Of a stretch of DNA of 7,671 bases, positions 1 through 6,236 are shown in pieces (position 1 is the stretch's first letter; each line of letters opens with the position of its first letter). The translations under genes were made by a program, and so were the position numbers. The notes below the pieces were generated by a model, which was not told the DNA's origin, did no database searches, and was given only the letters and a program-made list of their open reading frames with translations. The DNA comes from JBLHKE01 sp047619485 (GTDB lineage: Bacteria; Verrucomicrobiota; Verrucomicrobiia; Verrucomicrobiales; DEV007), in assembly GCA_047619485.1 (NCBI GenBank), contig JBLHKE010000368.1, positions 1 to 7,671 on the forward strand, written 5' to 3'.

Positions 1-126
1 GTAGCCTTCGACGACGAAGCGGGCATTCATGCCGAGGGCTTCGGCACGCGCGATGGCGTCGGGGTCTAGGAGTTTTTTGGCGTTTGGGTCGATGGCTTTG
101 GTTGCGGCGGGATGCTTCGATTTTTT
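1..126 (-). CDS. DUF58 family protein, N-terminal fragment (runs off the window; start uncertain)
   Basis: The minus-strand frame just downstream of moxR encodes KLLDPDAIARAEALGMNAR followed by FVVEGY before leaving the window. This matches my memory of the DUF58 N-terminus (LLDP-x-x-hxRhexLxLxAR-xVVEG). DUF58 proteins are usually membrane-associated, are encoded directly after moxR, and are thought to be partners of the MoxR ATPase in cell-envelope or protein-maturation functions. The start is a problem. The frame is open only from about position 126, after a TAA inside a dispersed repeat. It contains no ATG, GTG, TTG or CTG until the ATG at 30-28, which would remove the conserved first helix. 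The frame begins AAA AAA TCG AAG directly after the TAA, so an original ATG may have been lost at the repeat junction. Family call fairly likely; start codon unresolved. Confidence 0.6.
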
Positions 127-157
127 TTAACCGCGAATCACGCGAATAGACGCGAAC
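121..157. repeat. Dispersed CGCGAAT-type intergenic repeat with T8 tract
   Basis: Positions 129-156 hold three CGCGAA units (CGCGAATCA, CGCGAATAGA, CGCGAA) directly beside a run of eight T at 121-128. This AACCGCGAATCACGCGAAT pattern is of a kind I recall in intergenic regions of many environmental bacteria, including Verrucomicrobiota and Planctomycetota; its mechanism of spread is not known to me. It lies between the end of moxR and the DUF58 coding frame, and supplies the in-frame TAA (129-127) just upstream of that frame. Confidence 0.6.
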
Positions 158-214
158 ATTCTTTGGTTGAGGTCGTCCAGATTGGGCTTGGCGGGTTGGA
201 AACCGCCACCATTT

Positions 215-1234
215 CTAGTCCAGCTTCTCAGTCTTGGGGACTTCGGCGATGATCTTCTGGATGATGTCGTCGGAGCTTAGGCCTTCGGACTGGGCTGCGA
301 AGTTGGGGATGATGCGGTGGCGGAAGACCGGCGGAGCGATGGCGGCGACGTTCTCGCAGCTGACGTAATTCTGGCCACGCAGGAGGGCGTGGGCTTTGGC
401 CGCCAGGATGAGGTTCAGCCCGGCGCGTGGCCCGGCACCCCAGCTGAGCCACTCTTTGCACAATGGTAGTGCCTCGTCGCTGTCCGGGCGGGTGACGCGG
501 ACGAGCTTCTCGGCGTAGCGCATGACGTGGTCGGCGACGGGCATCGAGCGGACCGCTTTCTGCCCCTCGATGATCTGCTCGGCGGTGAGCACGGCCTCAG
601 GGATGCCACTCTCGTTGCCGGTGTAGGCTTTCATGATCTCGAACTCCTCCTCCTCGCTCGGGTAATCGACTTTGATGCTGAACATGAAGCGGTCGAGCTG
701 TGCCTCGGGCAACGGGTAGGTACCCTCCTGCTCGATCGGGTTCTGCGTCGCGAGAACGAAGAACGGGTCGGGCAACTTGTGGTCATCGCCACCGATCGAT
801 ACCTTGCGCTCCTGCATCGACTCGAGCATCGCAGCCTGGGTCTTCGGTGGCGTGCGGTTGATCTCGTCGGCGAGGACGATGTTGGCGAAGATCGGTCCCT
901 TGAGGAACTTGAACTCGCGCTCGCCGGTGGCGGGGTCGGAGAAGATCACCTCAGTGCCAGTGATGTCGGACGGCATCAGGTCGGGGGTGAACTGGATGCG
1001 TTTGAAGCTGAGGTGGAGCGTCTCTGCGAGACTGGAGACGAGCAGGGTCTTCGCCAGACCTGGCACGCCGACAAGCAGCGCATGGCTGCGGGTGAAGATG
1101 GCGATCAGTGCCTGCTCGATGACCTCGTCTTGGCCGATGATGACCTTGGCGAGTTCTTTGCGGACTTTGCCGACGGCGCTCTTCAGGGATTCGATTGCCT
1201 TGTCGTCGGCTACTTGGGATGCGGGATCACTCAT
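215..1234 (-). CDS. moxR: MoxR-family AAA+ ATPase
   Basis: Encodes a 339-residue AAA+ ATPase, the usual MoxR length. Visible motifs: Walker A GVPGLAKT at residues 56-63, Walker B VLADEIN at about 120-126, sensor-1 LATQNP at 161-166, EAQLDRF at 177-183 (arginine-finger region), and the C-terminal lid with GAGPRAG at 266-272 and RHRIIPNF at 305-312. MoxR ATPases are cytoplasmic chaperone-like motors that act on VWA- and DUF58-domain partners in metal insertion, complex assembly or envelope stress. The next gene on the same strand is a DUF58 protein, which is the standard pairing. The ATG at 1234 gives a normal MoxR N-terminus (basic helix, then VIIGQDEVIEQAL); no strong Shine-Dalgarno precedes it. 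A 123-bp gap separates it from the MORN gene upstream, so it may have its own promoter. Family assignment is secure; the physiological target is unknown. Confidence 0.96.
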   Translation of the reverse strand: MSDPASQVADDKAIESLKSAVGKVRKELAKVIIGQDEVIEQALIAIFTRSHALLVGVPGLAKTLLVSSLAETLHLSFKRIQFTPDLMPSDITGTEVIFSDPATGEREFKFLKGPIFANIVLADEINRTPPKTQAAMLESMQERKVSIGGDDHKLPDPFFVLATQNPIEQEGTYPLPEAQLDRFMFSIKVDYPSEEEEFEIMKAYTGNESGIPEAVLTAEQIIEGQKAVRSMPVADHVMRYAEKLVRVTRPDSDEALPLCKEWLSWGAGPRAGLNLILAAKAHALLRGQNYVSCENVAAIAPPVFRHRIIPNFAAQSEGLSSDDIIQKIIAEVPKTEKLD

Positions 1235-1357
1235 GATTCTTTGATGAAAATTCTATTTTTGCTGGATTTCTACAGCGGAAGGCCGTGCGAGGCTAGGTTA
1301 ATTCTCTAGGTCGGACGACAGAGAACGCCCGCTGCCAACGATTTCTAACACGACAGA

Positions 1358-2728
1358 TTACTCGTTTCCACCCAGCCGGATGCCTTCGAAGTCGATGGTG
1401 AGGTCACCGGATACTACCTGGATCTGGATGGCGGCCGTCGAACCCGGCGGGACTTTGGCGCGCCCCTCATAACGTTGCCAGCCATCGAGTTCACCCACAA
1501 ACGCCTCGAATTCACCGATCTCTCCATCGACCAGTAGGTTGACCCGAAACGCGCGGCTCGCATCGGCCAGAGGCTCCTCTTCATCAGTGCTCAGGCGGTA
1601 GCGTAACTTCACCGCGATGAAACCGGCAAAGCCCTCCGGCAGATCGTCAAAATCAATCTTCTCGCTGCTCTCTCCGCCAGCCTCAAAGGTCAGTTTTTTC
1701 CCGTCCGGCAGCGGTGTCTTTGCGCCCGCACCACCTGCTTCGCTCATGCCGACTTGGATCCCGTGATCGAAGGTGAGACGCCGGATCTCGCGACCTTTTG
1801 TGTTGTAGAGCACACGCGCACCATGTTCGGCGCCGTGGACGTAGTTGCGTTCCTCACGCAGCTGTTCGCCCTTCGGGTGCCACCATCGCGCTGGACCGAC
1901 AGCCCTGCCGTGCTGGAAACTCAGCTCGCTAATGAGCGCTCCCCCGGTTGCCCAGTGTTTCCAGGTGCCGTGCTTTTTCCCCTCGCGGAAGGCGCGTTCG
2001 TATTCGGCCTGCCCGGCCGGATCCCAAGCATGGTGGTCGCCGTGTTCCCGGCCGTCCTTGTAACTGTGCTCAAATGCCTTTCCACCCCCATAGAAAGTGC
2101 CAACCTGCATCCCGGTGAAAGGCTGGCTCTTATCATCTAGCCAGAATACCTCAGACTCCGCCTCAGGATCGTACTCCGGATCTTCAGGATCGACCTCCCC
2201 CTCCTCGACCTCCGCCCGGACCAGTTCGGGCTCCGCCACGATCGCGTTGCTCCCGGAGGGGAAGCTATCGACAAAAACCTGCCGTGAGAGCACGGTTCCA
2301 TCCTGGTTGTAAGTCGCGGCCAGCCCTTGGATCAGCCCGTCGACCGCATTCGCCTCGCTATGGATGATACCGTTCAGTTGGTAGGTGGTGACCTGCCCAT
2401 GGCGCACGCCATCGACGAATTGGAAGCTCGATTTGACTTTCTTGTTCGGTCCCGGAAAAAACTCAAACGCCGCTCCGTGGCGGACGCCATCGACATACGT
2501 GAACTCCCATTGGATCATCGACGGCGCCTTGCGGAACGGCACCTCATGTTTTCCCTGGTAGGGTTCGAGGCTATGGCGCTCGATCAGTTTGCCATCGACC
2601 CGCACCCACTGGGGTTTCCCATCAGACATCTCAAGATCCTTGGACTCGTTGACCTTCAACCAGATACCCCACCCGACCGCAAGTAGGGCAGTGCCGAAAA
2701 GGATCCAGCTAATTTTCAGTTCGTACAT
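1358..2728 (-). CDS. Membrane-anchored MORN-repeat (YwqK-like) protein with C-terminal beta-sandwich-like domain
   Basis: From the ATG at 2728 this is a 456-residue protein; a TTG at 2743 would add five residues, but the ATG leads straight into the membrane helix and is preferred. Residues about 4-24 form one hydrophobic segment, an uncleaved anchor. The body carries MORN-variant repeats with a period of about 24-26 residues, each ending in a DG-x-x-HG motif: DGVRHG at 80 and 106, DGLIQG at 130, then DGREHG at 225, EGKKHG at 249, HGRAVG at 273, HGAEHG at 298 and HGIQVG at 322. The first three are separated from the last five by an acidic linker (about 160-195). Residues about 345-456 look like a beta-sandwich (WQRYEGRAKVPPGSTAAIQI), resembling carbohydrate-binding-type modules. 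YwqK-like proteins are often labelled antitoxins, but no toxin partner is visible and that role is not supported here. It lies upstream of moxR on the same strand. Function unknown; probably envelope-facing. Confidence 0.85.
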   Translation of the reverse strand: MYELKISWILFGTALLAVGWGIWLKVNESKDLEMSDGKPQWVRVDGKLIERHSLEPYQGKHEVPFRKAPSMIQWEFTYVDGVRHGAAFEFFPGPNKKVKSSFQFVDGVRHGQVTTYQLNGIIHSEANAVDGLIQGLAATYNQDGTVLSRQVFVDSFPSGSNAIVAEPELVRAEVEEGEVDPEDPEYDPEAESEVFWLDDKSQPFTGMQVGTFYGGGKAFEHSYKDGREHGDHHAWDPAGQAEYERAFREGKKHGTWKHWATGGALISELSFQHGRAVGPARWWHPKGEQLREERNYVHGAEHGARVLYNTKGREIRRLTFDHGIQVGMSEAGGAGAKTPLPDGKKLTFEAGGESSEKIDFDDLPEGFAGFIAVKLRYRLSTDEEEPLADASRAFRVNLLVDGEIGEFEAFVGELDGWQRYEGRAKVPPGSTAAIQIQVVSGDLTIDFEGIRLGGNE

Positions 2729-2787
2729 CGGGGATACAGCCAATTAACGCGCCCCAGCAAAAGGTCAAGCGACCTGCTGCTAGGTAG

Positions 2788-2815
2788 TTGACAAGCAATC
2801 CCATCAGGCTAGTTT
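2788..2815 (+). promoter_or_regulatory. Candidate promoter of tRNA-Gln
   Basis: A perfect -35 hexamer TTGACA (2788-2793) is followed after 16 bp by TAGTTT (2810-2815), a weak -10 matching three of six consensus bases. Transcription would start near 2822, about 60 nt before the tRNA. A small hairpin, TCCAC-GAA-GTGGA, lies just before the tRNA 5' end in the leader. The placement supports a tRNA promoter; the -10 is weak. Confidence 0.5.
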
Positions 2816-2881
2816 CCTCGGCTCTGAGAAAAGTGCGCCCCGGCGCCTGTTCTTAGAGGTTAGAGGTCCACGAAGTGGAAT

Positions 2882-2956
2882 TACCCTATGGTGTAATTGG
2901 TAACACAGCTGATTTTGGTTCAGCCATTCAAGGTTCGAGTCCTTGTAGGGTAGCCA
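2882..2956 (+). tRNA. tRNA-Gln (anticodon TTG)
   Basis: A complete cloverleaf can be folded by hand. The acceptor stem is TACCCTA (2882-2888) with TAGGGTA (2946-2952), all seven pairs. The D stem is GTGT/ACAC (2891-2894 with 2903-2906). The anticodon stem is GCTGA/TCAGC (2908-2912 with 2920-2924) around loop TTTTGGT, placing anticodon TTG at 2915-2917, which reads CAA (Gln). The T arm is CAAGG-TTCGAGT-CCTTG. The discriminator is G2953 and CCA (2954-2956) is encoded in the DNA. It is a lone plus-strand gene in a mostly minus-strand neighbourhood. No integrase gene or duplicated tRNA end is visible nearby. Confidence 0.97.
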
Positions 2957-2957
2957 C

Positions 2958-2986
2958 TTTTTTCGGAAATGTTCAATCCGAAGAAA
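2958..2986 (+). other. Stem-loop in the tRNA-Gln 3' trailer
   Basis: One base after the encoded CCA, TTTTTTCGGA (2958-2967) can pair with TCCGAAGAAA (2977-2986) around a 9-nt loop. This gives ten pairs with one G-U wobble. The U run forms the 5' arm, so this is not a classical intrinsic terminator. It could be a 3'-processing or protection element, or the U6 run itself could help end transcription. Confidence 0.35.
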
Positions 2987-3042
2987 CCGTGCTCCTCCTA
3001 AGGAAAGCAGGATCCACCTCAGCTCTGACGAACATTTTTTGA

Positions 3043-3067
3043 CGGAATTGCGTCGGAATTGCGTCGG
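3043..3067. repeat. 11-bp tandem repeat
   Basis: The unit CGGAATTGCGT occurs twice head to tail (3043-3053, 3054-3064) and is followed by a partial third CGGA. It lies directly beside the stop of a possible gene remnant on the minus strand. It is small and of unknown function. Confidence 0.6.
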
Positions 3068-3068
3068 A

Positions 3069-3174
3069 TCATGCCACGATCGCCTTCACCACACGACCGT
3101 GGACGTCCGTGAGGCGCAAGTCGCGGCCGGCGTGGCGGTAAATCGAGGCCGCAACCCGAGGCTTTTGAGAGGGC
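3069..3174 (-). pseudogene. Possible C-terminal remnant of an unidentified gene
   Basis: In a minus-strand frame different from that of the LRR gene, positions 3161-3069 encode PRVAASIYRHAGRDL followed by RLTDVHGRVVKAIVA and a TGA. The composition is protein-like, and the RLTDVHGRVVKAIV segment faintly resembles the start of an SLA1-homology (SHD1-like) domain, but that is only a resemblance by eye. No start codon or upstream body is evident. The stretch sits between the LRR stop (3175) and the 11-bp tandem repeat. It may be a leftover gene end or chance; low confidence. Confidence 0.22.
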
Positions 3175-3900
3175 TCAATAATCGTGGGAGATCGTGACCC
3201 CGGGCAGGCTGCGCACCAGCTCGTCCACCTCCTCTTTCTTTAGTTCCGTCCCAGTGATCACCAGCTTCTTCAGTGCTGACATGCGCTTGAACGAATCCGC
3301 TGATCTTCCCGTGATCGGGCAATTATCGAGCACCAAGGTGTGCAAATCCGGCAGGGAGGTGAGCCGCTCGATGTGTGAGTCTTTGATCCAGTAGTCGCCG
3401 AGCTCCAAGATTTTCAGGCGCTCCATGCCGGCGAGCTCTTCGAAGAGCGCATCGACATTCGCTGGCGGAATCGGACGGCCCTGGTCTTCGGTGAGGGTCA
3501 GGTGTTCGAGGTGCTTGAATTTCGACAGCGCCTGTCCGAGTTGCCCATCGAAGTTCACGAAGTAGTAGATCTGGACGACTTTGATCGGCCCGCTAAATAT
3601 CGCACGGTAGCGGGCAAGCAAAATGGCGTCGATGTTAGTTCCTCCGCGGGTGTGTCCAAATTTTTTCTCGAGGTGTTTCTCGATGTGGCGATCGATGGAC
3701 TGCGGAAGTTTTTCCGGCTTGCCCCACACGTTCCAGGTGATCTCCCAACTACGACCGAGCGAGTTTTGGACTGCGGCAACCCGCTGGTAGCGGGTGAAAA
3801 AATGACCCCCGATCAACACGATTCCCAAGAGGAGCGCGGCCAGGATGATCAGGCTCTTGGGCACCTTGAAAAAGTTGAATGATCGCGAGAAGAATTTCAT
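3175..3900 (-). CDS. Small membrane-anchored leucine-rich-repeat protein
   Basis: Encodes 241 residues. A basic N-terminus (MKFFSRSFNFFKVPK) is followed by one membrane helix at about 16-35 (LIILAALLLGIVLIGGHFF), so it is probably anchored with the rest outside the cytoplasm. Residues about 131-236 contain four irregular leucine-rich repeats: LEHLTL at 131, LKILEL at 162, LHTLVLDNCPI at 186 and LKKLVITGTEL at 210, ending LVRSLPGVTI. The repeat spacing (about 24-31) and D/N-x-x-I/L ends fit the short LRR proteins common in Planctomycetota and Verrucomicrobiota. LRRs usually bind other proteins; no partner can be named. Residues 36-130 have no recognised domain. The AGGG before the ATG touches the start codon, so the ribosome-binding site is atypical. 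The gene stands alone, with no co-directional neighbour closer than the IS66 remnant. Confidence 0.8.
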   Translation of the reverse strand: MKFFSRSFNFFKVPKSLIILAALLLGIVLIGGHFFTRYQRVAAVQNSLGRSWEITWNVWGKPEKLPQSIDRHIEKHLEKKFGHTRGGTNIDAILLARYRAIFSGPIKVVQIYYFVNFDGQLGQALSKFKHLEHLTLTEDQGRPIPPANVDALFEELAGMERLKILELGDYWIKDSHIERLTSLPDLHTLVLDNCPITGRSADSFKRMSALKKLVITGTELKKEEVDELVRSLPGVTISHDY

Positions 3901-4011
3901 CCCTGCCGAAGACTATCACAGATCGGGTGAGAACGAAGCGCATGCCTCAACGTTTGGCTTGTGGTCGAGCCCGGAAATCTTGCTATGGCCACGTCCCAAG
4001 CAGCAACATCG

Positions 4012-4392
4012 CCCGTCCTCGCACGCTTCATAGCGACGCTTGATCCGACTCACCATGCCGTCGCCGACTCACCTGCTTCCTGCTTCTTCTCGCTCTGTTA
4101 GCTTTTTCGCCTCGAGCAGCAGTCCTATCATATCGGCCGCCCACTCCTGCCCGTGCTCTTCGTGCACGCAGGTGAGGTCGCGGATGTGGTGCGCGTTGCA
4201 GAGGGCGTGTTTGATTCCTCCTATTCGGTAGTAGCTCGACAGGTAGTCGTGGATCACGTAGCCGGTGTAGCCTTCGATTACGCCCATAGCGCGCAGCGCT
4301 TTTTCGCCGCGGTGCCGGCCTATGTGCAGGTAGGTCAACTCCGGCGGGAAGGCGGTGTGCAGCCAGTGGATTTTTCCGGACTTGACATTCAT
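4012..4392 (-). pseudogene. IS66-family transposase, internal fragment (decayed)
   Basis: The frame starting at 4392 reads MNVKSGKIHWLHTAFPPELT, then IGRHRGEKALRAMG, VIHDYLSSYYRIGGIKHALC and NAHHIRDLT. This is the middle of the IS66 DDE transposase (family pattern: DETG-x-x-V-x-GK-x-HWLHVA, then HD-x-x-x-x-Y, then HALCNAHHLREL). It holds the second catalytic Asp (IHD) and the HALCNAHH block but lacks the N-terminal zinc finger, the first Asp (DET) and the catalytic Glu. The frame stops at TGA 4071-4069. Downstream codons in the same frame (VSRIKRRYEAC, to about 4021) still look like the I-x-x-RY segment of IS66, so the TGA is probably a nonsense mutation inside the remnant. No terminal inverted repeats or target duplication are seen. 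Its ATG overlaps the methyltransferase stop as ATGA, which mimics an operon but is most likely an accident of the junction. Confidence 0.85.
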
Positions 4393-5006
4393 TTAGCCTT
4401 TGCGGCGCCCCAATAATTATACGACAGCACGCGCGGCCCTGGGATATACATCTGTTCGAGCGCGGTCAGCTCTAGATTTGCGGTTTCAAACAGCGCCGGG
4501 ATATCGCGTCCGCTATGGCGGCCTCCTGCAATACGTTTCCAAAGAGGATCAATTTTAGTCTGCCATTTGCGCACGCTCACATCTGGCGCTTTTCCGTGCT
4601 CTGCAAATAATATCAGCCCATCAGGGCGTAGCACACGCGCCATCTCATTCAGGGCTTTGATCGGATCAGGAATGGTGCAGAGGGTGTAGCTGACGAGGAC
4701 TGTATCCGCTATGTTATCCTCAAGCGGCAGCTTCTCGTCAGACAGACCAATACGCTCGATCTCTATTGGGCAAGCGCCGCGGCGTTTCTCACTGCGCTTC
4801 CAGAGATGATAATCGGGATCGACACCGATGATTTTCGTGACAGCCTTGGGGTCATAGTGCGGCAGGTTTAGCCCTGATCCTATGCCGATCTCGACAACGC
4901 ATCCCGTCGCTAGCGGAACGATTTTTTCGCGTTGCTTCGTTATCGGTCCAATTCCGCAAACTTTGTCCAAACAACGCGGATAAATGTAGCGGTCATAAAA
5001 TTTCAT
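4389..5006 (-). CDS. Class I SAM-dependent methyltransferase (METTL7/UbiE-like)
   Basis: From the ATG at 5006 the product is 205 residues and begins MKFYDRYIYPRCLDKVC, the normal start for this family; a GTG at 5033 would add nine residues that do not look conserved. Motif I VVEIGIGSGLN (37-47) binds SAM, GVDPD (61-65) supplies the acidic residue for the ribose, TLCTIPDP (109-116) is motif IV-like, and ARVLRPDG (123-130), LFAEHG (133-138) and YNYWGAA (196-202) complete the family pattern. Relatives include bacterial UbiE-like enzymes and human METTL7 thiol/lipid methyltransferases; the substrate here is unknown. The usual GGCH motif reads GGRH (161-164), so a family cysteine is replaced by arginine. 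Hand-counted lines give about 45-52% GC, below moxR and the renalase gene. It is divergent from the renalase-like gene across a 171-bp spacer; a TAGAAT (minus strand, 5060-5055) may be its -10 box. Confidence 0.9.
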   Translation of the reverse strand: MKFYDRYIYPRCLDKVCGIGPITKQREKIVPLATGCVVEIGIGSGLNLPHYDPKAVTKIIGVDPDYHLWKRSEKRRGACPIEIERIGLSDEKLPLEDNIADTVLVSYTLCTIPDPIKALNEMARVLRPDGLILFAEHGKAPDVSVRKWQTKIDPLWKRIAGGRHSGRDIPALFETANLELTALEQMYIPGPRVLSYNYWGAAKAK

Positions 5007-5177
5007 GGGCTCTCGTAACCTACAGCTCTTCACCCCTCCCCGAAAGCAACTACGATTCTAGAAATCGCGCGCCAAACCATTCGAGGAGAGTAGAAATACG
5101 ATGCTTACGAAAAGAGTTGTTACAAGCACAAGGCAGGTCGAACGATCCAGTTTCGATCCTCCAGCGTAGGCTGCTCG

Positions 5178-6236
5178 ATGCAATTTCATTCAAACCAAAA
5201 TCTCGCGATCGTTGGCGCCGGTGTGTCTGGCTTGGCGGCGGCTTGGGCGCTGCGGGATAGTGATTGGAACTGTGTCGTGTTCGAGAAGAGTCGTGGGTAT
5301 TCAGGGCGGGCGGCGTCACGGACTCGGGAGGGCGTGCGTTTCGATTACGGGGCGAATTTCTTCAAGACAGATTCGGAGGCGCTGGAGCAATTGGTGCTGC
5401 GTGAGCTGCCGACGGAAGGGCTGATCGATATCGCGGGCGATGTGTGCACTTTTGATCGCGACGGGAACGTGTCGCCCGGTGATCCATTGCAGAACGCAGA
5501 ACCGAAATGGAACTATCGCGACGGGATCAGTACGTTGGGCAAGCGCCTGGCGGTGGCCTGTGGGGCAACAGTACAGCGGGAGACGCAGGTTGGGGCGCTA
5601 GTGGAGACGGGATCGGGGAGTTGGGGGTTGGAAGACGAGGCGGGGAACGAACTGGGGGAGTTCGATGCGGTGTTGTTGACGCCGCCGGCACCGCAGCTAG
5701 CGGATCTGATCGAGGCAAGCGAGCTTGAGGATGGCGAGGACAAAGAGGAGTTGGTGAGACTGTTAGGGGAGAGCGAATTTTATCGGCAACTCTCGCTGGT
5801 GTTCGGTTTCGATGGTGAGATCGTCCGGCCGGAAGCGTGCTACGCGCTGCTGAACGCGGATCGTCGGCACCAGGTCGCTTGGCTGAGTTTCGAGAATGCG
5901 AAGCCGGGGCGCGTGCCGGATGGGGAGGGCGTGTTGATCGCACAAATGGCTCCGGTTTGGACCGAGGAGCACTACGATGCCTGCGATGAAGTTCTGCAAA
6001 ACGAGGCACTGCGGGCGGTATCGACGATCATCGATCTTGGCGGCGCCACCTTGACTTGGTTCGACAAGCAACGCTGGCGGTATGCCCACCCGAAGGTGGC
6101 ATTGGATGTCGAAGAGGTCGAGGAGGCGGCTCCCCAGGGGCTATTCTTTGCCGGTGATGCCTTTGTCGGTAAGGGGCGTGTGGGTGGTGCGATCGAGACG
6201 GGCTTCGCGGCGGCGGAACGAATCAGCGAACTCTAG
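5178..6236 (+). CDS. Renalase-like NAD(P)/FAD-dependent oxidoreductase
   Basis: Encodes 352 residues. The N-terminus has the FAD-binding Rossmann motif LAIVGAGVSGLAAAWAL (GxGxxG at 13-18), then VVFEKSRG (33-40) with Glu36 placed to bind the ribose of FAD, and GRAASR...FDYGANFF (43-62), which matches the GGR-x-x-(S/T)R...FD-x-GA pattern of renalase-type flavoproteins. The C-terminal FAD signature is LFFAGDAF...RVGGAIETGFAAAERI (322-349). Bacterial renalases oxidise 2- and 6-dihydro isomers of NAD(P)H back to NAD(P)+, making hydrogen peroxide, in the cytoplasm; a general amine-oxidase-like role is the alternative. The length and both FAD ends fit a full-length protein. The ATG at 5178 has only a weak upstream AGG. 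No operon partner; its stop overlaps the end of a possible remnant frame on the other strand. Confidence 0.85.
   Translation: MQFHSNQNLAIVGAGVSGLAAAWALRDSDWNCVVFEKSRGYSGRAASRTREGVRFDYGANFFKTDSEALEQLVLRELPTEGLIDIAGDVCTFDRDGNVSPGDPLQNAEPKWNYRDGISTLGKRLAVACGATVQRETQVGALVETGSGSWGLEDEAGNELGEFDAVLLTPPAPQLADLIEASELEDGEDKEELVRLLGESEFYRQLSLVFGFDGEIVRPEACYALLNADRRHQVAWLSFENAKPGRVPDGEGVLIAQMAPVWTEEHYDACDEVLQNEALRAVSTIIDLGGATLTWFDKQRWRYAHPKVALDVEEVEEAAPQGLFFAGDAFVGKGRVGGAIETGFAAAERISEL

Noticed and set aside
129..156. CRISPR or tandem array at the CGCGAA units
   Set aside because: Units are 9-10 bp without spacers; a short intergenic repeat explains them.
527..1309. Long plus-strand open frame (260 codons) opposite moxR
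   Set aside because: It is the antisense shadow of moxR: its residues mirror the codon structure of the Walker A/B region, and it has no recognisable domain. The minus-strand MoxR is unambiguous.
1754..2686. Plus-strand open frames opposite the MORN gene
   Set aside because: Low-complexity shadows of a GC-rich minus-strand gene with clear repeats; no domain or ribosome-binding site.
1358..2728. YwqK-type antitoxin with a toxin partner
   Set aside because: The MORN label is often transferred as antitoxin, but no toxin-like gene adjoins and the protein is membrane-anchored with an extra C-terminal domain.
2882..4392. Genomic island integrated at tRNA-Gln
   Set aside because: No integrase gene and no repeated copy of the tRNA 3' end found; the IS66 remnant alone does not indicate an island.
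5527..6089. Minus-strand Pro/Arg/Ser-rich frames opposite the renalase gene
   Set aside because: Composition typical of antisense of GC-rich coding DNA; the renalase frame carries both FAD motifs.
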